Below are positions 6,170-10,915 of a stretch of 10,915 bases of DNA, in pieces. Under the pieces are notes generated by a model that saw only the letters and a program-made list of their open reading frames with translations, had not been told where the DNA came from and ran no database searches. Made by a program: the position numbers and the translations under genes. Position 1 is the first letter of the stretch. Each line of letters opens with the position of its first letter. Source of the stretch: Phycisphaerae bacterium (GTDB lineage Bacteria; Planctomycetota; Phycisphaerae; UBA1845; Fen-1342); contig JAGVEP010000041.1 of assembly GCA_020058145.1 (NCBI GenBank), forward strand, positions 1 through 10,915. The letters are read 5' to 3'.

Positions 6170-7336
6170 TCACGTAGACGGGCTTTGCTTGTGGGTCGTG
6201 ACGGACGGCTCAGTCGGGGTCGTCAACCGGAGCGTGTCGAGCGCGGCGTCCATCTCGGCGGCGCGACGAAGCCAGGCAAAACGCGCGGCCAGTCGCTGGC
6301 CGCGCTGGGGGTCGCCGCGCCACAGATCGCGCCGTTCGGTGCGGGTGGCTAGTTCTTCGAGCCGGTTGGCGAGTTCGGTAGCGCCGCCATCGTAGAAGAA
6401 ATCGGCGGAGTCTGGCGCCGCCAGTTCGGCCAACAACTCGGGGTAGGCCAGCCGCCGCGGCAGCAGCGGAAAACAGCCCGCCGCCAGCGCCTCGACCACG
6501 CTGAGGCCGAAGAACTCGTGCGCGGCGGTTGAGACGAGCACGTCCGCGGTTTGCAGCGCGGCGACGTAGTCCGTACGCGTGGGCTGGTAGCCCCAACGGT
6601 CGATTTCGGCACGGAACAGCTCGGCCGCTGCGGCGAAAATCGGCGGCGCCTCGCGGAACTGCGCTCCGATTACGCTCAGGCGGAACGGCACGCCACGCGC
6701 CTTCAGCAGCTTCATGGCCTCAAAGAAGGTCTCGGGGTCCTTATCGTGTTCCCAGCGCGCGGCCCAGAGCACGTGCAACGGGCCGGATAGCCGCACGCTG
6801 TGCGGCGGAAGAGCGTCAATTCCGGGTGGTTGCACGCATGCTTTGGCGAGAATTCGTTCGACGGCTGCCAGCGGCTGGTAGTCTGGCATGTGACGCAGCC
6901 AGGCCGCGAGCGCGGCGAGGAAATTGTCGCGGTGGAAGGCTGAATTGAACCAGACGGCGGTCGCGGCCAGGGCGGTCGTCAAATTGGTGAGGGCGAAATG
7001 AGCATCGCGCTCGTCGGCGTGGCGGGCGGGATACGTGAGCTGGTTCTCATGGAAGTAGGCGACGCGCGGCAGTCGGCGGATGGGCTCCGGGGCCAGCCCC
7101 AGGAACTCCGCCAGGTTGAGCATGTCGGTGCAAAGCAGGATTTCGGGGGGCGGGGTTCCTGTCGTGGTCGATTCGAGTTGCTCGGCGAACGTGATCGGGG
7201 CGTGGCGCATCCGCCACTTCCACTTGTGCGGCGGGAGCGTCAGCAGCATCCAGGCGTGGCGGCTGTGTGCCCGCCAGCCATCAAGGAAAGCCCGATGGCT
7301 GCCGCCGTAGTAGGGTTCCAGTGCCAGCACGTTCAT
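6170..7336 (-). CDS. tRNA-queuosine alpha-mannosyltransferase (GTDC1/QTMAN) homologue
   Basis: A 388-residue GT4-type glycosyltransferase. The N-terminal half closely follows the animal QTMAN/GTDC1 family, which adds mannose to queuosine in tRNA: EPYYGGSHRAFLDGW (residues 7-21), LPPHKWKWRMRHA (34-46), TDMLNLAEF (70-78), FHENQLTYP (95-103) and WFNSAFHRDNFL. The C-terminal half is a Rossmann domain of the GT4 type with W-A-A-R-W-E-H-D-K-D-P and the EX7E motif in EFFGLSVVE, which binds the sugar nucleotide. It is cytoplasmic, with no signal or membrane segment. ATG 7336 was chosen because family homology begins exactly there and TACAAT lies 10 bases upstream; the 39 extra residues open upstream run over a 36-base palindrome. 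Bacterial members are not all proven to act on queuosine, so the acceptor is inferred. Confidence 0.85.
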   Translation of the reverse strand: MNVLALEPYYGGSHRAFLDGWRAHSRHAWMLLTLPPHKWKWRMRHAPITFAEQLESTTTGTPPPEILLCTDMLNLAEFLGLAPEPIRRLPRVAYFHENQLTYPARHADERDAHFALTNLTTALAATAVWFNSAFHRDNFLAALAAWLRHMPDYQPLAAVERILAKACVQPPGIDALPPHSVRLSGPLHVLWAARWEHDKDPETFFEAMKLLKARGVPFRLSVIGAQFREAPPIFAAAAELFRAEIDRWGYQPTRTDYVAALQTADVLVSTAAHEFFGLSVVEALAAGCFPLLPRRLAYPELLAELAAPDSADFFYDGGATELANRLEELATRTERRDLWRGDPQRGQRLAARFAWLRRAAEMDAALDTLRLTTPTEPSVTTHKQSPST

Positions 7337-7346
7337 GGCCAGGCGA

Positions 7347-7352
7347 ATTGTA
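7347..7352 (-). promoter_or_regulatory. -10 box TACAAT before the mannosyltransferase gene
   Basis: TACAAT reads 7352 to 7347 on the minus strand, 10 bases before ATG 7336; the context TACAATTCG is identical to that before the candidate toxin gene (823-831). No Shine-Dalgarno and no clear -35 are present. Confidence 0.45.
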
Positions 7353-7370
7353 CCTGACGGGCGGGGAGCA

Positions 7371-7406
7371 TCGGCTTCCAGCCGGTGCGCACCGGCTGGA
7401 AGCCGA
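7371..7406. repeat. 36-base perfect palindrome between tRNA and mannosyltransferase genes
   Basis: The left half is TCGGCTTCCAGCCGGTGC and the right half is its exact reverse complement, with no spacer. Immediately after it on the plus strand comes a 12-base unit (GGTCCCAAA plus three bases) in two tandem copies, 7407-7430. There is no T-tract, so it is not a standard terminator, though it could still stop or process the transcript running from the tRNA gene toward the mannosyltransferase gene. Confidence 0.85.
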
Positions 7407-7472
7407 GGTCCCAAATCCGGTCCCAAAGCCGAGGGCACAGAATGAGGCCGCACGTAAGTCTTGGCGGTGCAT

Positions 7473-7546
7473 CGCGTCCGGAGGGATTCGAACCCCCAAC
7501 CCTCGGCTCCGAAGGCCGATGCTCTATCCAGTTGAGCTACGGACGC
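7473..7546 (-). tRNA. tRNA-Arg (anticodon UCG)
   Basis: A complete 74-base cloverleaf on the minus strand. The 7-bp acceptor stem is GCGTCCG with CGGACGC, the D arm is GCTC-GAGC, and the anticodon stem TCGGC-GCCGA holds loop CTTCGGA, giving anticodon UCG that reads CGA. The variable region is short; the T arm has loop TTCGAAT and one G-T wobble in its stem. The discriminator base is G and CCA is not encoded. A weak promoter candidate (TTGTGA at 7605-7600, 17-base spacer, TAGCGT at 7582-7577) lies upstream. It is not a queuosine tRNA (those have GUN anticodons), so it is not the substrate of the neighbouring enzyme. Confidence 0.96.
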
Positions 7547-7680
7547 AGCGGCGCCGACACGCGCGGCGCACGTGGTACGCTACCCGCAGACAGGTGCTTT
7601 CACAACGCCGCCGTGCGGCTTGACCCGGTCAGCGGCTATCCCGTTCAATACGACACGCCTTCGTGGACAGTAGGTACCGC

Positions 7681-7812
7681 TTGATCCCAATCTCGGTTCG
7701 CAGGCTCGTGAAAACGTTCGGCCGCGTGCGGGCTCTCGACGACGTTAGCGTCGAGGTCGAGCGCGGCGAGCTGTTTTTCCTGCTGGGACCGGCTCCATCG
7801 CCTTGCCGATGA
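7681..7812 (+). pseudogene. ABC-transporter ATPase remnant cut off at Walker A
   Basis: The frame from TTG 7681 encodes only 43 residues: ISVRRLVKTFGRVRALDDVS, then VEVERGELFFLLGP, then an unrelated A-P-S-P-C-R and a stop. This is the unmistakable N-terminus of an ABC ATPase of the PotA/CysA-like type, whose Walker A would read GPSGCGKT. Homology ends after G-P, and the Walker B, signature and switch regions are absent from the window. The base after the break (7791) begins a scrap of a fibre-protein gene on the opposite strand. A possible promoter (TTGACC 7620-7625 with TTCAAT 7644-7649, spacer 18) remains upstream. The gene cannot be functional as an ATPase. Confidence 0.8.
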
Positions 7813-7819
7813 CCGCCCC
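7791..7819 (-). pseudogene. Scrap of a second fibre C-terminal domain
   Basis: Bases 7791-7826 match 8001-8036 at 33 of 36 positions. On the minus strand the stretch reads GAVIGKAMEP, against GAVIGKATEP in the intact domain encoded at 7949-8482. It therefore looks like the leftover of a paralogous fibre gene, fused directly to the ABC remnant on one side and to the repeat cluster on the other. Confidence 0.6.
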
Positions 7820-7926
7820 GAGCGCCAGCGAGCGGGTGCCACGAGCCCCGAGCGCCAGCGAGCGGGTGACCCGTCGCTTGCGCTCCGGGCTCGTTGGGGA
7901 CCCGTCGCTTGCGCTCCGGGCTCGTT
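7816..7926. repeat. Inverted cluster of four GAGCGCMAGCGA-type repeats
   Basis: Two plus-oriented copies (from 7816 and 7846, period 30) carry the core GAGCGCCAGCGAGCGGG. Two minus-oriented copies (7869-7895 and 7900-7926) are identical to each other over 27 bases, period 31, and their reverse complement has the core GAGCGCAAGCGACGGG. The copies thus face each other in head-to-head pairs and could fold into a long hairpin. A fifth copy lies at 10888-10912. No gene is seen in 7820-7948. Confidence 0.85.
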
Positions 7927-7948
7927 CAGAGTGTGCAGCGCTCCGTCG

Positions 7949-8482
7949 TCATTGCAGATTCACCAGCACCAGAATCAGGCCCTGCTCACCTTGCGGCAGC
8001 GGCTCCGTCGCCTTGCCGATGACGGCCCCGAACGCCTGCGTTTGGTCCGCCGCCTTCATCGCGTACCCCGGCGTGTTCGAGGTGGTCAGCAAATCGCCGA
8101 CCTCGACGGCGTTTTCGGTCGCATCGACGTAGCAGTATACGCGGCCCGCGAGCGCCAGCGGAAGCGCCTCCGGAGCCGCACCAGGTTCCGGAGCCGCACC
8201 ATTCATGGTGCGCGCGTCAGATTCCGGAGGCGCGGCGTCTTTCGGAGCCGCGGCATTCATGCCGCGCGCCGTTGCGTCACCGGCCTGTGGCGCGCGGGAT
8301 AAATCCCGCGGCTCCGAATACGCCCCGGATGAATCCCGCGGCTCGGGAATCGCATCCGGAGCCGCACCATTCATGGTGCGCGCCGGCGCGTCATCGGCCT
8401 GCGGCGCGCGGGATAAATCCCGCGGCTCCGGACTGCCGCCCAGCACCATCCCCGGCTTCAGGCCGCCGGCGACGATAAGCAC
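7949..8482 (-). CDS. Fibre-protein C-terminal domain ORF with repeat-derived linker
   Basis: A 177-codon frame. The first 17 residues (VAGGLKPGMVLGGS) and the last 70 (ALAGRVYCYVDATENAVEVG, DLLTTSNTPGYAMKAADQTQ, FGAVIGKATEPLPQGEQGLI to the end) belong together as the C-terminal domain often found on fibre-like surface proteins of planctomycetes. The roughly 90 residues between them are translated palindromic repeats and read as two similar blocks, each with EPRDLSRAPQA then a TMNGAAP/GMNAAAP motif. An in-frame TAG at 8497-8495 separates it from anything upstream. GTG 8482 or ATG 8449 are possible starts but neither has a Shine-Dalgarno. It is most likely the 3' remnant of a larger fibre gene; expression as a small protein from read-through of the gene at 8500 cannot be excluded. 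Function unknown. Confidence 0.6.
   Translation of the reverse strand: MLIVAGGLKPGMVLGGSPEPRDLSRAPQADDAPARTMNGAAPDAIPEPRDSSGAYSEPRDLSRAPQAGDATARGMNAAAPKDAAPPESDARTMNGAAPEPGAAPEALPLALAGRVYCYVDATENAVEVGDLLTTSNTPGYAMKAADQTQAFGAVIGKATEPLPQGEQGLILVLVNLQ
8172..8429. repeat. Mosaic palindromic repeat cluster 1 (seven modules)
   Basis: Each 26-base module has an 8-base head GGAGCCGC, a variable triplet, the core ATTYAT, the complementary triplet, and a GCGCGC tail. Plus-oriented copies: 8190-8215 (triplet ACC), 8244-8269 (GGC), 8358-8383 (ACC), and a degenerate one at 8172-8186. Minus-oriented copies: 8290-8315 and 8404-8429 (GGG), and a partial at 8326-8344. Modules pair head-to-tail inverted: 8244-8315 and 8358-8429 are two 72-base composites that differ at 8 positions, four of which are two compensated stem pairs. 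Confidence 0.88.
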
Positions 8483-8499
8483 AATCCAAATCGTCTATC

Positions 8500-10717
8500 T
8501 CACGGCGAGCCGGCGGTCCGCGTTGACGTTAGCTCGCCCAGCCGCACTTCGACCTGCTCCAGTCGGGTCCGCAGCTCGGCATTTTCGCAGCGTAGTTGTT
8601 CGATCTCGGCCGTTTGCTGCGCGCGCAGTTCGCGCAGGGCCTCCGCGGTGAGGGCGTCGAAGCCGCTGACCGTGAGCGTCTGATAGCCGTCCGGCCCGGT
8701 GCCGACCCAATCGGGGAACACGCCGGCGACCTCGTCGGCGATCAGGCCGATCTGCGGGCCGAACCGCCCACCCTGCGCGCGCGGGTCGCGCCACTCGAAC
8801 GTCACGCCGCGCAGGCCGAGCAGCCGGTCGAGGGCCCCGCGCAGCGGGCGAATGTCCCGCTTCAGCCGTCGGTCGGACCAGATGGTCCAGCGATCAGAGC
8901 CGGGCTTGTAGGCGGCATTGACATCCAGCCACAGGGCCGGGGCCGGCGCGGTCGCAAGGCGGATGGCGAGAGAGTGATCGGCACAACCCAGTGCGACCGC
9001 CACGAAGCCCGTGTTCGACGCCGGGACGTTGGTCTGCCCGAAGTCGTTCCTTCCCCACGCCACGATCGAGCCGTCGGCCTCCAGGCCCAGGCTGTGGTAG
9101 TAGCCGGCCGCGACGGCAACGAAGCCGCTGTTGGGCGCCGGGACGTTGCATTGGCCGTAGTTGTTGCGTCCCCACGCCACGATCGAACCGTCGGCCTTCA
9201 GGCCCAGGCTGTGGAACCAGCCCCCCGCGACAGCGACGAAGCCGCTGTTGGGCGCCGGGACGGTGCATTGGCCGTACTCGTTCCACCCCCATGCCACGAT
9301 TGAGCCGTTGGGTTTCACGCCCAGGCTGTGGGCCCCGCCGACCGCGACCGCCACGCAGTCGGCATTCGGCGCCGGGACGTTGCTTTGGCCGTAATCATTC
9401 AATCCCCATGCGACGACCGACGTTTGCAGCGCTGCGCCGCCAGTGATCTTCAGCGTCTCGACTTGCGCGGGTCCACGGACATCCAGGCCGGCCTCCGGCG
9501 TCTGGGTCCCGATCCCGACGTTGCCAGCGGTGTAGGAAATGTCGCTACCCGATAAGTCCCACGGCTGATTCGCAATCGCGGTGACGACATCCGGCGCCAG
9601 CTTGGAGAACGTCACGCTTTCGTCGGCCAGTTTCTCGACAGTGACGGAGTTCGGTGCCAGCACCGCCCCGCTGATGCTATTGGGGTCGAAGCCGCCAGCC
9701 ACGTACGGAGCGAGCGCGGGGCCAACCGACGCGAGATCCACCTTGGCCGCCGTTACGGCGCCGTCGTCGAGATCGACCGCCTTCACTTGGCCGTCAATGA
9801 TGCTCAGGCTATCGACGCTATTATTGGCCAATTCGGCCGCGCCCACGGCGTTGTCTTGGATTTCGTCGCTGCCGACGCTGTTGGCCGCCAGGTCCGCGGC
9901 GGTGAGCGAGCCGTCCTGAATCTGGACGCCCGTGACGCTGTTGGCGGCCAGCTTGGAGCCGGGAATCGAGCCGTCGGGCACGGCGGTTGGGTCGCCGGGA
10001 TCGCCCTTGTCGCCTTTGTCGCCTTTGGGACCCTGCGGGCCTGGGAGGCCGGGTGGCACGCGCGCAAGGATGCCGTTGATCGCATCGGCCGCCAGTTTGG
10101 CGAATGTAATCGCCCCGTTGGCGATCTTGTCAGCCGTGATGGCGTTCGGGTCCACGACCGTAAAGAAGTTCTCGCGGGTGACCACGTTGGACGCGATGGA
10201 AAGCGTGTTTTCCGTCAGAGTCAGGCCGGGGCCCGCCGTGTACGGGGGCGCGATCCTGCCAGCACTACTCAGGGCGTCAATCTCCTGGTCGGCGATCACG
10301 CGGGCTTCATTTGGATCGGTCGCCTGATTCTGGACGATGGCTTCGACCTCCGTGCGTTGCGGATCGTTGAGCCCCGACTCGTCGGGCTTGGGGCAGCCGC
10401 CGAGGGCCAGCGTCAGGACGAACGCACCGGTCCAACCGACCCACGGCTGCGGGCGGAGCGGGCGCGCGCGCTGCGTTTCTGAGCCGCACCATTCATGGTG
10501 CGCGCGGGCGGCGCGCGGGATAAATCCCGCGGCTCCGAACACACGCGGGATGAATCCCGCGGCTCCGGCGAGCGCGATCCAGGTGCGCGTGCGACGCCCC
10601 GCAGAGCACTGCTCACAGAGCAGTGGCACACGCACACGCCCCGCAGAGCACTGCTCACAGAGCCAGTGGCACACGGCGAGATTGAAACAGGGACCGACAG
10701 GCAGTGGTGGGTGACAT
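8500..10717 (-). CDS. Fibre lipoprotein: collagen-like, RCC1-type repeats, S74 chaperone domain (5' frame broken)
   Basis: Probable surface fibre. A hydrophobic segment ending L-G-G-C marks a lipobox, with Cys encoded at 10395-10393; the mature part has 631 residues. In order (Cys = 1): repeats of the LAANSV-x4-IQDGSLTAADLA type around a collagen-like run of seven Gly-X-Y triplets (bases 10050-9988); four RCC1-type repeats (about 326-481); an S74/endosialidase-type intramolecular chaperone domain with WSDRRLKRDI (S507, K512), where family members cut themselves after trimerising; and a C-terminal coiled coil rich in E, L and R. The start is ATG 10717, 6 bases after GGAGG. That frame gives 20 residues and then stops at 10655 within inserted repeats. 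One base (a C at 10663/10664, absent from the sister repeat) separates it from the long frame. As it stands the gene is frameshifted, or a GTG further in is used. Confidence 0.82.
8953..9420 (-). repeat. Four tandem 117-base RCC1-type repeats
   Basis: Units start at 9420, 9303, 9186 and 9069 (minus strand), each exactly 117 bases or 39 residues: S-I-V-A-W-G, N-x-Y-G-Q, NVPAPN, FVAVA-x-G, HSLGLKADG. RCC1 propellers have seven blades; only four are present. The constant unit length and high identity point to recent duplication. Confidence 0.9.
10481..10566. repeat. Mosaic palindromic repeat cluster 2 (three modules)
   Basis: The same module family as at 8172-8429. A plus-oriented copy at 10481-10505 (triplet ACC, first head base changed), a minus copy at 10511-10536 (GGG, core ATAAAT on plus) and a minus copy at 10541-10566 (GGG, core ATGAAT, degenerate tail). 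The order, orientation and the linker CCGAAYAC between the last two modules match 8244-8344. The cluster lies between the start codon and the signal peptide of the fibre gene. Confidence 0.88.
10594..10674. repeat. Tandem 42-base repeat with CACTGCTC hairpin
   Basis: Two copies (10594-10631 and 10636-10674), each with an 8-bp stem CACTGCTC, loop ACA and GAGCAGTG, flanked by the shared ACGCCCCGCAGAG and GGCACAC. The second copy has an extra C in the right arm (10663/10664), which bulges the stem and shifts the reading frame of the fibre gene. Confidence 0.88.
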
Positions 10718-10723
10718 GCTGTA

Positions 10724-10728
10724 CCTCC
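10724..10728 (-). promoter_or_regulatory. Shine-Dalgarno fixing the fibre gene start
   Basis: GGAGG on the minus strand (10728-10724) with a 6-base gap to ATG 10717. A 6-bp stem, CGAGGG (10729-10734) with CCCTCG (10746-10751), sits immediately upstream around CGTTAACG and may influence ribosome access. Confidence 0.65.
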
Positions 10729-10796
10729 CGAGGGCGTTAACGTGTCCCTCGCGTTACCAAGGACCTGAATCGGGCGATCGCGCCCCAAGCAACGCC

Positions 10797-10825
10797 ATTG
10801 TACTGTTTCGGCCGAGCGAAGTCAG
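10797..10825 (-). promoter_or_regulatory. Promoter of the fibre gene
   Basis: On the minus strand CTGACT (10825-10820), a 17-base spacer, and TACAAT (10802-10797). The expected start near 10790 gives a leader of about 73 bases with the Shine-Dalgarno near its end. The upstream remainder to 10915 holds no gene on either strand that I can support. Confidence 0.5.
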
Positions 10826-10887
10826 CCTGTTTTTGCCAGATATCGGGCGGTTGGGTCCGTGACACTTCCGGCGGGGCATGCTCATCC

Positions 10888-10912
10888 GAGCCGCGAGCGC
10901 AAGCGAGCGGGA
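10888..10912 (+). repeat. Single GAGCGCAAGCGAGCGGG repeat at the window end
   Basis: A fifth copy of the family clustered at 7816-7926, in plus orientation, with core GAGCGCAAGCGAGCGGG. It may continue into further copies beyond the window. Confidence 0.75.
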
Positions 10913-10915
10913 AAC

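Noticed and set aside
5790..6173. Minus-strand frame between the mannosyltransferase and DUF47 genes
   Set aside because: Proline- and arginine-rich product, overlaps the DUF47 gene in another frame, and has no ribosome site.
7473..7546. tRNA-Arg as an integration site or as substrate of the neighbouring mannosyltransferase
   Set aside because: No integrase or duplicated tRNA 3' end is seen in the window, and queuosine occurs only in tRNAs with GUN anticodons.
8172..8429. CRISPR array
   Set aside because: Repeats are palindromic, occur in both orientations, and have irregular short spacers that are themselves conserved; no cas genes are present.
8953..9420. A nucleotide-exchange factor role for the RCC1 repeats
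   Set aside because: The repeats sit in a lipid-anchored fibre and number only four; RCC1-type blades are common in bacterial surface proteins.
8596..9446. Plus-strand frames opposite the fibre gene
   Set aside because: They are long only because the 117-base repeats and GC-rich codons keep opposite frames open; their products are Arg/Pro-rich and have no domain.
10718..10788. TTG 10788 as the start of the fibre gene
   Set aside because: It has no Shine-Dalgarno, would precede a long non-hydrophobic stretch of translated repeats, and lies right at the expected transcription start; the GGAGG/ATG at 10717 is far better although it is out of frame.

Overview
The window is GC-rich chromosomal DNA. 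It looks like a member of the Planctomycetota or a relative: it carries a tail-fibre-like (S74) lipoprotein with RCC1-type repeats, a GTDC1/QTMAN-type glycosyltransferase, and very many short GC-rich palindromic repeats. The taxonomic call is an inference from gene content; no rRNA is present.

Layout. Bases 2-712 hold the 3' end of an FtsW-type SEDS glycosyltransferase gene (+). Bases 764-1761 hold a compact two-gene unit (+) with two stacked promoters: a 125-residue orphan that could be a toxin, then a zinc-finger plus HTH antitoxin of the MqsA kind. Bases 1833-2765 encode a probable secreted or lipid-anchored beta-propeller-like protein. A hairpin-rich spacer (2821-2931) separates it from a convergent QueD/PTPS-like gene (2983-3354, -). 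That gene is divergent from a calcineurin-like phosphoesterase (3417-4262, +). Next, on the minus strand, are a PiT phosphate transporter (4288-5304) with its DUF47 partner (5315-5938), an operon whose second gene appears translationally coupled, and then a tRNA-queuosine mannosyltransferase homologue (6170-7336). A tRNA-Arg(UCG) gene (7473-7546, -) follows.

From about 7680 to the end the DNA is a mosaic. It contains an ABC-transporter ATPase cut off exactly at Walker A, scraps of a fibre-protein C-terminal domain, a separate ORF with that C-terminal domain, and a large fibre lipoprotein gene (8500-10717, -). The fibre protein has a lipobox, a seven-triplet collagen-like run, four exact 117-bp RCC1-type repeats, an S74 intramolecular chaperone domain and a coiled coil. 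Three or more families of short palindromic repeats are embedded in these genes.

Most notable points: (1) a mosaic palindromic repeat family, ten copies here, whose stem triplets covary while head, core and tail stay constant; the same ordered three-module block occurs in both fibre genes; (2) palindromic repeats inserted between the Shine-Dalgarno/ATG start and the lipoprotein signal peptide of the fibre gene, with a one-base difference that breaks the frame; (3) four genes whose -10 box lies 6-10 bases from the start codon and which lack a Shine-Dalgarno, implying leaderless or nearly leaderless mRNAs; (4) a PTPS-family enzyme lacking the usual catalytic cysteine, in the same window as a queuosine mannosyltransferase homologue.
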